From: JBCCSZ01 sp039821145
GTDB taxonomy: Bacteria; Bacteroidota; Bacteroidia; Chitinophagales; Saprospiraceae
Length of the DNA stretch: 64,000 nucleotides
Reading direction: 5' to 3'
NCBI GenBank assembly: GCA_039821145.1
Contig: JBCBOS010000028.1
Coordinates: forward strand, 60,189-124,188
The stretch's first letter is position 1, and each line of letters begins with the position of its first letter. The notes under the pieces are model-generated. The model was not told the origin of the DNA, searched no databases, and saw only the letters and a list, made by a program, of their open reading frames with translations. Below, piece by piece: positions 1 to 9,300 of this stretch. Position numbers and translations under genes: made by a program.

Positions 1-1374
1 GTTGACCATGTTGTTGCCGGAAGGGACAGCTGAGGACGACAGCTCCTTTTTGGCCGCCTTCTCCCGAAGCTCCTTTTCCCTGTCTTCCCGCATTTTCAGC
101 TGCAACTGCTGCACCTCTTTGCGCTTCTGCTCATCGATGTGGGCGATGGGCAAATCGTCGGCATTGGGAGGAATGGTCAAATAAATTTCTGCTCCCTCTT
201 CCAACCCAAAATCGATGATGATTTCGTCGTCGTTGGAAAGGCCCGCAATGACTTCCTGCTTACTCAGTTTGCGATCGATTTGGGTAAAAACATAGGTCAA
301 GCTGTCATTGTGCAAGGCTTCCAAGGGGATGGACAATACGTCTTCGTATATGTCGGTCACAATCTCATTGGAGGTGGTCATGGCCGGCCGCAAAATGGAA
401 TCGACCTTGCTGAGTTGTACCATGACTTCGAATACCTTGGAATCATAATTTCGCAATTGCTCTCCGATGTTGGCCACCTTAATGACCTGGCCTTCGTAGG
501 ATTTGTCCGGAAAGGCATCTACCTTGATGTTGACCATCTGCCCCAGGCGAACCCGGCTGATGTCGACCTCATTGACATAGGTTTTGGACACCATATCGCT
601 CATATCGGGCAGTTCGGCCACCACTGGATTCCAGGTGCTGATCTGAGAGCCGGGCCCCACCTTTCCATTCCAACTTCGCGCGTAGATCACCATGCCGTCC
701 TTGGGCGCCTTGATGGTAAAGTCGCTGGCCAACTTCATCAGATTTTGCATCTCCTGCTGGTTGAGCCGGAGTGTGGCCAGGATTTCGGAAATGGTGGCTT
801 CTGCTTTTTCTTTGGACAACACATACTTGGTCTGTGCCTGCTTGTAGTCGCGCTCACTGCGATCCAATTCTATTTGAGACTGCTGAATGACCATGGGAGC
901 TTCGTATTTGCTCTGGGCCATTTGCAATTCCTTTTCCTTTCGCATGAAATTGAGATTGACCAAATCGTCTCTGAGTGCCCGCAATTCGATGGCCGTATCA
1001 ATTTTGGCAGCATCCAATTGTGTCTCCGTTTTTTCAATCTCCGTCTGCGCTTCCCTCAAGCGAGTATCCAACTCCGTCTTGTCCAGAGCTGCCACATAGG
1101 CCCCCGCCTTGACGAGTGTCCCCTCTGCCACCATGTCCGAAATGGTTGTCTGGTAAATACCGGAAGCACGCATGCCGCTGGGTCCGCGGATTTTTTCGGA
1201 GCGTTTGGCTTTCAGCTCTCCGGTGGCAGTCACATCAATGACAAAGTTGCCCTTGCGCACTTTGGTGAGCAACTCCACATCCTCATCCTGTCCGGTCGAT
1301 CCTGAGAGAAAATAATACCCCAGACCAGCCAGTCCGAGCAATGCCAATAAAGGGATCAATACTTTGGGGCGCAT
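1..1374 (-). CDS. HlyD/MacA-type efflux periplasmic adaptor (3' end off the window)
   Basis: Membrane-fusion (adaptor) protein that would link an inner-membrane transporter, typically a MacB-type ABC permease, to an outer-membrane channel. Reading the minus strand from the ATG at 1374 gives an N-terminal membrane anchor at about residues 6-24 (PKVLIPLLALLGLAGLGYYF), a barrel/lipoyl half, a long charged coiled-coil hairpin at about residues 90-200, the second lipoyl half ('FTIKAPKDGMVIYA') and a beta-barrel stretch. The C-terminal end is rich in Lys/Glu/Gln and is still open at base 1, so the protein is incomplete here. A MacB-like permease lies at 38.4-39.6 kb, but nothing shows that the two work together. 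The family is clear; the substrate is unknown. Confidence 0.85.
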   Translation of the reverse strand, partial: MRPKVLIPLLALLGLAGLGYYFLSGSTGQDEDVELLTKVRKGNFVIDVTATGELKAKRSEKIRGPSGMRASGIYQTTISDMVAEGTLVKAGAYVAALDKTELDTRLREAQTEIEKTETQLDAAKIDTAIELRALRDDLVNLNFMRKEKELQMAQSKYEAPMVIQQSQIELDRSERDYKQAQTKYVLSKEKAEATISEILATLRLNQQEMQNLMKLASDFTIKAPKDGMVIYARSWNGKVGPGSQISTWNPVVAELPDMSDMVSKTYVNEVDISRVRLGQMVNIKVDAFPDKSYEGQVIKVANIGEQLRNYDSKVFEVMVQLSKVDSILRPAMTTSNEIVTDIYEDVLSIPLEALHNDSLTYVFTQIDRKLSKQEVIAGLSNDDEIIIDFGLEEGAEIYLTIPPNADDLPIAHIDEQKRKEVQQLQLKMREDREKELREKAAKKELSSSAVPSGNNMVN

Positions 1375-1625
1375 AGTTTGTTGAGTATGGGTGAACGAAG
1401 GTTGCATGCCATCTGGAATGTGGCATGATCCTGTCAATTTTTGATTTGCGGATGGGCGGCGAACCGCCTACTATTTGATTGGTCGGAGACTGAATTTATG
1501 CAATAGGGGTGCATATTTTACCATTTCCCCAACTGATTAACACGCTCTTAACAAATGCAGAGGACATACAGCCATTTCTGCCCCCATCAAGCTGGGCTGC
1601 AAAAACCGATCAGAGCAACAAGCTT

Positions 1626-2390
1626 TCAGCCGACCGAAGAAGTCCGTTTGGCCAGGTATTCTCGGGCGCGTTCCCGATGGGGCTGTGCGCAGGCAATGAA
1701 GCGATAAAATGCCAAGCCCCGGCTCAGACCATATACGCTGGTCGAGGCTTTTTGGAAAAAATACCGCAGCACCTCCTCTATTTCATCAGCTGTATTGACA
1801 TGTTCGTAGCGCATGAGTACCTGGTAATCCAAGCCATAAAGTCGCTTGTATTCATAGCCCGTCACCATCGTCCCCAACTTCCACAGGATGGTCCCTTCAT
1901 TGGGAATGGATGTTCGCAGACTGCCTTCGTCCTTGAGCAGCAGAGCCGCGCGGGCCACAACAAATGGCAAATCCATGATGTGTTCAAAGGTGGCCACAGA
2001 AGTGATGCGGTCGTAGGTGGGTTCGGCCGTCAGATCGGAAATGTCTCGGTATACATGTCGGACCCGCTTGAGCAGAGGCGAACCTTCAAACAGTGCGGTG
2101 AACGGTTCTATGATGTCGTAGGTGCGGATGCCCGGCTCAAATGCCAATTGGTTGAGGGTTCCAGCACCAATTTCAAGGGTACACAAATCCGATGTTCCTC
2201 CTTGTACATCTTCCGCCACTTTGCGGTGCAGCCAGCGCTCCATCTTGGAAGACAAGGAAGTCGCCTGGGTCTCCCCTCCCCGATTTTTCTTGTAGTGCGA
2301 CTCGTATACTGCCTGATAGGCCGGGGGCAAGTCTGCTCGAATCTTGGGAAACTTATCCAGTATGTCTGCCGATGGTTTGCTGTAGCTCAT
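1626..2390 (-). CDS. SAM-dependent class I methyltransferase
   Basis: A 254-residue soluble protein. Residues 72-80 read LEIGAGTLN, the glycine-rich motif I that binds S-adenosylmethionine. It is followed by an acidic 'YDIIEP' strand end and 'YDRITSVATFEHIMD', matching later motifs of the Rossmann methyltransferase fold. No signal peptide or membrane segment is visible. It lies 27 bp downstream of the DUF3467 gene on the same strand, so the two may be co-transcribed. The methyl acceptor cannot be told from the sequence; small-molecule or sugar-linked substrates are common for such stand-alone enzymes. Confidence 0.75.
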   Translation of the reverse strand: MSYSKPSADILDKFPKIRADLPPAYQAVYESHYKKNRGGETQATSLSSKMERWLHRKVAEDVQGGTSDLCTLEIGAGTLNQLAFEPGIRTYDIIEPFTALFEGSPLLKRVRHVYRDISDLTAEPTYDRITSVATFEHIMDLPFVVARAALLLKDEGSLRTSIPNEGTILWKLGTMVTGYEYKRLYGLDYQVLMRYEHVNTADEIEEVLRYFFQKASTSVYGLSRGLAFYRFIACAQPHRERAREYLAKRTSSVG

Positions 2391-2417
2391 AGTCGTTTGT
2401 CTGAAAACATCCCAAGT

Positions 2418-2732
2418 TTAGGCCTGGGCGGAGGGCGTGAAGTTCATGGGGGGAAAAGGTGGCTGTTCGGAAGGCGTAATGGGGCCAAACTGTGCTTCAA
2501 ACTTTTTGATGTTCTCCATCAGCGCCCGCTGCAAGTGCTTGGCGTGTTGTGGAGTCAGGATGATGCGCGATTTGACTTTGGCCTTGGGTACATTGGGCAT
2601 CAAACGCATGAAATCCACCACAAATTCTGAGTGGGAGTGAGAGATGATTGCCAAATTGGAGTACACGCCTTCTGCGATTTCTTCTGGTAGTTCGATGTTG
2701 AGTTGGTTGCCAGCTTTTTTCTGTTCGGCCAT
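2418..2732 (-). CDS. DUF3467 domain protein
   Basis: Small soluble protein of 104 residues. The core 'GVYSNLAIISHSHSEFVVDFMRLMP' followed by 'SRIILTPQHAKHLQRALMENIKKFE' matches the DUF3467 family, which is widespread in Bacteroidota and has no established function. The tail is proline-rich. It is the first gene of a probable two-gene unit with the methyltransferase and is divergent from the dihydrofolate reductase gene. No signal peptide is present, so it is cytoplasmic. Confidence 0.8.
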   Translation of the reverse strand: MAEQKKAGNQLNIELPEEIAEGVYSNLAIISHSHSEFVVDFMRLMPNVPKAKVKSRIILTPQHAKHLQRALMENIKKFEAQFGPITPSEQPPFPPMNFTPSAQA

Positions 2733-2938
2733 AATGGGTCAGTTTGTAAACATTTGGGTTCGGAAATGCGAGTGCAGACCAAGGAGTTTTCCTTTTCCCG
2801 ACTCTGATACAGTATACGTCCAAAAATCCATTTTGGTTGGCGATACTGAGCGGAAAGTCAACAGTAAAAACACCCAATTGACAGGAGGGACTCCAAATTT
2901 TGGGTATCATTGCAGAAAGATCGCAAATAATCACCGGA

Positions 2939-3436
2939 ATGCAAAAAATCGCCCTCATCGCTGCCATCAGTCTCAATTATGTATTGGGCAAGGACAAAGG
3001 CCTGGTCTGGCACCTGCCGGCCGATTGGGAAAATTTTCACGCCATCACAAAAGGCAAACCGTTTGTCATGGGCCGGGCCAGCTACGAGTCGACCGATATG
3101 TTGTTTTCAACGGGAAAAAACATCATCCTAACAAGCCGCCAACTGGAGGGATTGCCCCCCAATTTTGAACTGGCCCAAAGCATTCCCCAAGCTTTGGACA
3201 AACTAAGAGACGAGCCGGAAATCTTCATTCTGGGAGGAGGAAAGGTATTCGAACAAACCCTCGACATCGCCAACTACCTCTACCTAACCATCGTCCACGA
3301 TCAATTCGAGGGCGACGCCTTCTTCCCCACCCCCAATTGGCAGGATTGGCTGTTGGTCAAATCCGTCTACCAAGCCAAGGACGAACGACATGCGCACGAC
3401 TTTTCTTTGAATGAATATCGAAGGAGAAAGACATAG
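2939..3436 (+). CDS. folA: Dihydrofolate reductase
   Basis: Reduces 7,8-dihydrofolate to tetrahydrofolate with NADPH. The protein is 165 residues, the usual size. Diagnostic parts in order are 'IALIAAISLNYVLGKDKGLVWHLPADWENF', with Asp29 at the place of the catalytic acidic residue, 'GKPFVMGRASYES', the NADPH-binding 'IILTSRQ', and 'EIFILGGGKVFEQTL'. The ATG at 2939 was chosen because the family begins within a few residues of the first beta strand (KIALIAAIS); an in-frame start at 2900 would only add a non-conserved leader. No thymidylate synthase gene is adjacent. Confidence 0.95.
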   Translation: MQKIALIAAISLNYVLGKDKGLVWHLPADWENFHAITKGKPFVMGRASYESTDMLFSTGKNIILTSRQLEGLPPNFELAQSIPQALDKLRDEPEIFILGGGKVFEQTLDIANYLYLTIVHDQFEGDAFFPTPNWQDWLLVKSVYQAKDERHAHDFSLNEYRRRKT

Positions 3437-3527
3437 ATATAAGCACGCTTTCTACAACGTTGAAATATTGAATAGAATAATGTATATTAAGGGAGAATAA
3501 GATAACGATAACATAAAGCGTAAGCAA

Positions 3528-3767
3528 TTGGATAATAAACAGTTATTAGAAAGAATCACTATCGATCCTAACGTTTGTCACGGAAAACCTTGCATAAGAG
3601 GGTTGAGATATCCAGTAGAGAATATACTGGAATTACTTGCTTCAGGAATGACAAGTACAGAAATACTTGAAGATTATGAGGACTTAGAGGAAGCAGACCT
3701 TCAAGCGTGTTTATTATTTGCTGTTGAGCTGTCAAAGGTCAAAAATATCAGCAGACTAGTAGCATGA
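3528..3767 (+). CDS. DUF433 antitoxin-like protein
   Basis: A 79-residue protein with the DUF433 pattern 'ITIDPNVCHGKPCIRGLRYPVENILELLASGMTSTEILEDYEDLEEADL', a winged-helix fold used by VapB-like antitoxins. The frame opens after a stop at 3498 with no ATG before the conserved core, so TTG at 3528 is the only plausible start. Its end overlaps the start of the next gene by four bases (ATGA type), indicating translational coupling. This pair is visibly more AT-rich than its neighbours, which suggests recent acquisition. Confidence 0.85.
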   Translation: MDNKQLLERITIDPNVCHGKPCIRGLRYPVENILELLASGMTSTEILEDYEDLEEADLQACLLFAVELSKVKNISRLVA

Positions 3768-4117
3768 GATTTTTAGTAGATGCACAATTACCAAAAAAAC
3801 TGGCGATCTACTTGAGTGAAAGAGGTTATGATTGTATCCACACACTAGACTTGCCCAAGAAAAATGCCACTTCTGACCAAGAAATAAATGACTTATCATT
3901 AAAGGAAAGAAGAATCGTTATATCAAAAGACTCTGATTTTTACAATCGTTTTTTGGTAAAACTAGAACCTTTCAAACTTCTCCAAATATCAACGGGAAAT
4001 CTAAGTACACAAAAATTAATGAAGCTCTTTGATGAGAACTTCGACAAGATCATGGAGGAAATTGCCCACAATTTTGTCGTAGAAATTACTCAGAAATCAC
4101 TCATAGTAATCCTGTAA
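3764..4117 (+). CDS. DUF5615 PIN-like toxin
   Basis: A 117-residue protein starting 'MRFLVDAQLPKKLAIYLSERGYD' and continuing 'DLPKKNATSDQEINDLSLKERRIVISKDSDFYNRF'. These are the conserved acidic positions of DUF5615, a PIN-like nuclease family usually paired with DUF433 antitoxins. Asp6, the acidic residue before the first helix, and the 'SKDSDF' motif are the likely metal ligands. It overlaps the antitoxin gene by four bases. Toxin function is inferred from family and pairing. The gene is convergent with, and 44 bp from, the BatA-like gene. Confidence 0.85.
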   Translation: MRFLVDAQLPKKLAIYLSERGYDCIHTLDLPKKNATSDQEINDLSLKERRIVISKDSDFYNRFLVKLEPFKLLQISTGNLSTQKLMKLFDENFDKIMEEIAHNFVVEITQKSLIVIL

Positions 4118-4161
4118 AGATGGCTTTGATCATAAAATCACAGACCTCATCTATCTCCACA

Positions 4162-6192
4162 TCACACCTTCCAAAAGCGCAACACCAACACCTCCAAGCC
4201 CAAAAACAACAAGGCCAATATCAAGCACCAACGCCACAGGACAACGCCCTGGCTGCGCTCGCCAATCAATGGCGTGAGATCAGCAGCTGAAGAAGCCTCT
4301 ATCAACTTCACCAATGGCCCCACTTTTTGAGACAGGTCATCGCTGTTCAAATAGGTCAGTTTGGATTCCTTGCGGTCATAGTTGAAGGCAAATTTGGCCA
4401 ATGGCTCCTCTGGGTTGAGGGACAGATTGTAAAACCCTGCTTCTTTCACTTGGTTGTTGACGCCCAGCACCACCTTGGAGCCGATGATTTGTTGCTGGGG
4501 AATGAATTCTTCTTTGCTTCCCTTGATCTTGTACACCAACTCAGAACCCGTCAGGCGATTTTCCGCCTCCAGGTAATCATCCCTGCCAATGGTATAGGCA
4601 ATGCTGTTTTTGCGGGCCGTGGAGATGGCCATTTTGTAGAGCATAGGGATGAAAATCTCTCCGTTGCGGACCAAATTGTTGTACTTTTCCCCCAGTGGGG
4701 CAGCACAGAGGTAGAAATTGCCTTGGCCCCGGCGATACTTTCCGATGAAGGTCGAGCCATCTCGGTAGGTCAACAGTCTTTCTTCTCCTCGCCCTCCGTA
4801 GTTGGTCAAGATGAAATTGCCTTGGGTAACGGGCAGCTTCAGATTGGCACTTCTGTTTTCGAATACATCGTTGAACACAAATTCTTCTGTATTGATGCCA
4901 GACACTTCCCGTTCGGTCTCATCAAAGGCTTGCAGTTCGTTGGCGCGAAAACCATTCAGAAAGCTCTTGTAGGCACTCACGTTGGCATTGTAAGGGGGAA
5001 AAACCAACAGATTGCCCCCATTTTCCACATATTGATTCAACTCAGACGCTAAACCCGACGAGATGTTTTCCAGACCATAGGAGATGATCAAGTCGTAGTT
5101 GGGAAAACCAGAATAGTTCAGATTGCGACTCAGCTGATTGTCCAGCTTGAAGTATGGAAGGCCAGAGAAGGACGCGTCCAAGTACTTGTTGGGACTGTTT
5201 TGGTTGATGACCAACATGTTGATCTGCTCGTCCACATAAAAGCTGAAAAAGTATTTGTCGTCAAATTGGACTGGATAATCCGTAATGGTCAATTCCGCCT
5301 CGTGCCAACCCGTCCGCTGTATGGTGATGTTGACACTGTCCGTGATGGAGCTACCTGCCGGAATGGCCAAGGTGCCGACGGGCTTCACCTGTCCCTCATG
5401 ACGCAGCGACAAACGCACATTCTCGGCATCTTCATTGCTGTGATTGCGCAGGCGAATGATGAGGGTATTGGTCTGGTTGATCATCTGAACGGGCGCATCA
5501 AACCAACAAGAGTCAATGCTGATGTTTTGTTCCTGCACCGATTGAAGAGGGACAAAAGTCAAATCCACCGTAGAATCTTGGTAGTTTTCCAGATCGGAAA
5601 TGTTCTCCTGAAAATCGGAAATGACATAGGCCGAACGATTGTTGGTCCGAGCGGTGTTCAGCGCCTGTTGCTGACGTCCCACAATGGTACTCAACTCCTT
5701 GACTGCAGGGCTGATTTGAATTTCTTCGATCAAACTGAGGACATCTTCCTTGCCCACCAGGCGCTGGTGCCGCCCCTCAAAATCATTGGTCAATATCTGA
5801 AACTGATCTTCCACTCCATAGGCATCCACAATCTGACGAGCCTTCTGGCGGGCCTTTTCAATCAAAGGCACATCCTCGCTCAAAGAACTCATGCTGAAAG
5901 AATTGTCCACAAAAATGCTCACTGCTTTGGCTCCCTTTTTCACCTCCACATCTTGGGGAATGAAGGGTTGGGCAAAGGCAAATACCAAGGCAGCAATGGC
6001 CAACATCCGCAGGCTCAACACCAACAGATTGCGGACTTTCCGCCGCGCACTCGTCTCTTCCTTTACCTCCTTGAGAAAACGCACGTTGGTAAAGTATACC
6101 TTCCGAAATCTTCTGAAATAAAAAAGGTGTATGATGACCGGAATCGCCAGGGCCAACAAAGCCCAAAGAAACGACGGATGTAAAAACTGCAT
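4162..6192 (-). CDS. BatA/VWA-type membrane protein
   Basis: A 676-residue inner-membrane protein with the N-terminal BatA (aerotolerance-type) domain, 'MQFLHPSFLWALLALAIPVIIHLFYFRRFRKVYFTNVRFLKEV', and a second membrane helix at about residues 58-76. A von Willebrand A-like region begins 'AVSIFVDNSFSMSSLSED' and keeps the DxSxS metal site. The middle is beta-rich and extracytoplasmic, and a C-terminal helix sits just before the end. It looks like the large BatA-domain proteins common in Bacteroidota, whose role is not well defined. A Bacteroidota promoter box lies about 50 bp upstream. No batB-E or MoxR genes are next to it. Confidence 0.85.
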   Translation of the reverse strand: MQFLHPSFLWALLALAIPVIIHLFYFRRFRKVYFTNVRFLKEVKEETSARRKVRNLLVLSLRMLAIAALVFAFAQPFIPQDVEVKKGAKAVSIFVDNSFSMSSLSEDVPLIEKARQKARQIVDAYGVEDQFQILTNDFEGRHQRLVGKEDVLSLIEEIQISPAVKELSTIVGRQQQALNTARTNNRSAYVISDFQENISDLENYQDSTVDLTFVPLQSVQEQNISIDSCWFDAPVQMINQTNTLIIRLRNHSNEDAENVRLSLRHEGQVKPVGTLAIPAGSSITDSVNITIQRTGWHEAELTITDYPVQFDDKYFFSFYVDEQINMLVINQNSPNKYLDASFSGLPYFKLDNQLSRNLNYSGFPNYDLIISYGLENISSGLASELNQYVENGGNLLVFPPYNANVSAYKSFLNGFRANELQAFDETEREVSGINTEEFVFNDVFENRSANLKLPVTQGNFILTNYGGRGEERLLTYRDGSTFIGKYRRGQGNFYLCAAPLGEKYNNLVRNGEIFIPMLYKMAISTARKNSIAYTIGRDDYLEAENRLTGSELVYKIKGSKEEFIPQQQIIGSKVVLGVNNQVKEAGFYNLSLNPEEPLAKFAFNYDRKESKLTYLNSDDLSQKVGPLVKLIEASSAADLTPLIGERSQGVVLWRWCLILALLFLGLEVLVLRFWKV

Positions 6193-6241
6193 AAGGGTTC
6201 CTGCTAATGTTTGAGTAATCGGTTTTCTTGTTTCAGCTCAA

Positions 6242-6269
6242 CAAAGATACCCGAAAGTAATGAAATCAA
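6242..6269 (-). promoter_or_regulatory. Bacteroidota-type promoter of the BatA-like gene
   Basis: On the minus strand TTG (6269-6267), a 17-base spacer and TATCTTTG (6249-6242) fit the TTTG / TAnnTTTG consensus of the Bacteroidota primary sigma factor. The -7 box lies 50 bases before the ATG at 6192. Confidence 0.6.
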
Positions 6270-6372
6270 GACCGAATATAGTCCAAGAGCCTCTTTGGAT
6301 AAACCCCAAACAGGCTTTGGCCCCTTCTAATACGTTTAAAAGCAGGAATTGTTATGCCTTTCGGGCAGACTC

Positions 6373-9300
6373 TTAGCGGATCAAGCTGACATCTCCCTGA
6401 AACTGCTTGGATTCTCCATCGATGAAGAGAACTTCCGCACTGTACAGGAACACAGCGGGGTCCAAGCGTTGGCCCCTGAAAACCCCATCCCAGCCCATGG
6501 AAGGATCATTGGGCAGAAAATCCCGGGCCTCAAACAACAAGTCTCCCCAGCGATTGAACAAACGCAAATGGCGAATGCGCGCCACCTCCCGGCCCGCCTG
6601 CGGAAAGAACCGCTCATTGACACCATCGCCATTGGGCGTGAAGACGTTGGGAAAGTAGACCTTGCGCTCCTTCAACAAGCGAATGGAAATCTCATCAGAG
6701 GCCAGACAGCCCGCACTGTCGCTGATTTCTATGGCATAGGTTGTGCTGAACAAGGGACGCAAGGCCAATACCGGACAGCCAGAACAGTCTTCTCCCTCCC
6801 ACTCCAGACGTTCTACCTCTGACAAAGGCACGCTCACAATGGCGGGTATCCGCAGACTGTCTCCCAAGGCAAGTACCGTATCTCTGCCGAGCGACACCAA
6901 AAGCTGCGGTGGGGCACCGATCCCAATCACCTCCGTTTGTTCACAACCATTGGCATCCCGCAGCCTGATGCGATGACTGCCCACCCCGAGGCCTTCAAAG
7001 ACCAATTGGTCCCCAAATGCCTGATTGCCATAGGCATACTCATAGGGCGCTACCCCGCCACTGGCATCCAACACCTCCAATTGTCCATCACTGTAACCAA
7101 AGCAACGAACATCTGAGGTCGCCAAGGCCAAAGACAAGGGAGCTGGCTCCTCCAACAAAAAGGAATCCAATGCAATGCATCCAATCCCATCGGTCACGGT
7201 GAGATGATACCAATCAGCTGATAGACCTTCGATGCGCTGACCACTCCGTCCGGCAGACCATTGGTATTGATAAGGGGGTGTGCCACCGGATAAGATGTCC
7301 ACTTCCAAAGCGCCATCGCGAGCCCCGGTACAACTGATGGATTCTCCCGAAAAATCGGATGCAGGAAAAATGGCGACTTCCAATCGCTCCTCTTCCAGAA
7401 TGTGCGTTTCCAATTCCTGTTCGTAGCCATTGTCGGTCCGAATGCGCAGGCGATAGTGATCTGCCCCCAAGCCAGCAACAGACACAGGCTCCCCCACACT
7501 TTCTACCTCCCCACTCCTCATCAATTCTGCCGACGCATTTCTCAATTGATAGCGAAACGGCGGTTTTCCTTTCTCTACCCGAAACTGAACAGCGCCAGAG
7601 GTTTCCGTACAATCGATCACATCGCCTTCCAAGGAGACTTCCACCGTACAGTAATCCGGACGCTCTGCGGCCACAGTGGTAATGTGCGTGCTGTCACACC
7701 CAAAGCGATTGCTCATCGAGCGAACATAAACCCCTATTCGATTGCTGTCGCAGCTCACTTCTCTGAAGTACAATGTATCTGAAGGCAACAGATCGACCTG
7801 AGTCAACAGAAAACTATCGCAGCCATAGCGGTTGACCAATTGTGCGATCTGCAGGCCGGCCTGGGAAGGATCACAAGTGGAAGATTGCAAATAGGTGGTG
7901 TCAGCGGGAATGAAATTGGTTTGGATGAACAGGGTGCTGTCGCAACCAAAACGATTGCGGAGCAACAACTGGCTGGGGCCCGCCTGGGTCGGATCACAAC
8001 TGGTCCGGGTCAGATAGGTAGAATCCGATGGGAGCAAATGGGTGGTTTGCACAACGAGACTGTCGCAGCCAAAGGCGTTGACATACAGGCGTTGGGTCAG
8101 CCCGGCCTGGTCGGGATCACAAGTCGTCGCAAGCAGCTCCGTCCGATGGCTTTGCAACAAAAGCGTGTGGATGCGAAGCAGGCTGTCACAACCATAGCGG
8201 TTGGATAAAGTCTGGATGCTCCAACCCGTATCGGCTGGATGGCAGCTGTAAGCCTCCAAATAGGTGGTATCGCTGGGGAGTAATTCGGTATAGGTGCGCA
8301 GCAAACTGTCGCAACCATAGCGGTTTTGTAACTGGACAACATGCCAACCCGTATCCAGAGGGGAGCAGGATTGTTCTTGAAAATCAAGGGTGTCACCCGG
8401 TTGGTATTCCACTTCTTCGAACACCAAGCTGTCACAGCCAAATTGGTTGAGGTAGGGATAATGGAATCGGCCCGCCTCCTCCGGATCACAGCTGATACGG
8501 TACAATTGGATGGTATCGGCCAATTGAACATCCAACTGAGTTTGCACGATGGAGTCGCAGCCCAAAACGGAGGGAAAGGTATCAATGTACACTCCTGCCT
8601 GTCGTTGCCACTGACCAGCCAACCAAGAACTGTCACCCCAGCAAATGGACACTGCCTCTTGCAAAGGCCGACCATCGGGAACTTGTACTTGTACAGATTC
8701 ATCGATCAATGAGCGGCAGTAAGGAGAGACCGCCCGTTCCACCGATGCGATGGTAAAATTGGTGGTGGCCATCAATGGCAATGTCAGACGGTGCCCATCG
8801 CTGATGTTGGTCAGATAGTGGTTGGTCGTGCCATCGAAGTAGGTCAGATTGTAAAGGCCATTGCCCAATTGGAATTCGAGGACTGCCGGATCGCCTACAC
8901 AAACAGCTCTTGGGGCCAACAGACTGGCCTCGGGCCGTGCAAAGTAGCGAAGCGGCACCGATGGACTGAGCGACAAACAAGGGTCGGACCAATCGACCTG
9001 ACCTTGCCCGTTGTTGTTGCCTGCCACTGCCGTAACGTAATACGTTGTCTCATAGGCCATCCCAGCTTCAAAGGCAAAGGATGGCTGGTTGCTGGTGGCG
9101 AGGACATTGCCAATGGCAGGCCCCGGCTCATCGTGCAGTACATATCGAAGCACATCATTGCCATCCAATACCACCCCACCCAATGAATTGACAATGGCCA
9201 TCTCATCTTCACACAATTCAAGTGGAGTCATCTCCAAGGCCCCGGCATCGGTCAGACAAGGACAAGTGTGGGTGCCCTGAAAAGATTGCTGGCCACAGCC

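Noticed and set aside
139..1305. 388-codon plus-strand ORF
   Set aside because: Antisense to the efflux adaptor, whose lipoyl and coiled-coil features are clear on the minus strand. The plus-strand translation has no recognisable motif.
1455..1468. GGCGG-CGAA-CCGCC hairpin after the methyltransferase gene
   Set aside because: Good stem but no T-run on the minus strand, so it cannot be called a terminator; no other role is evident.
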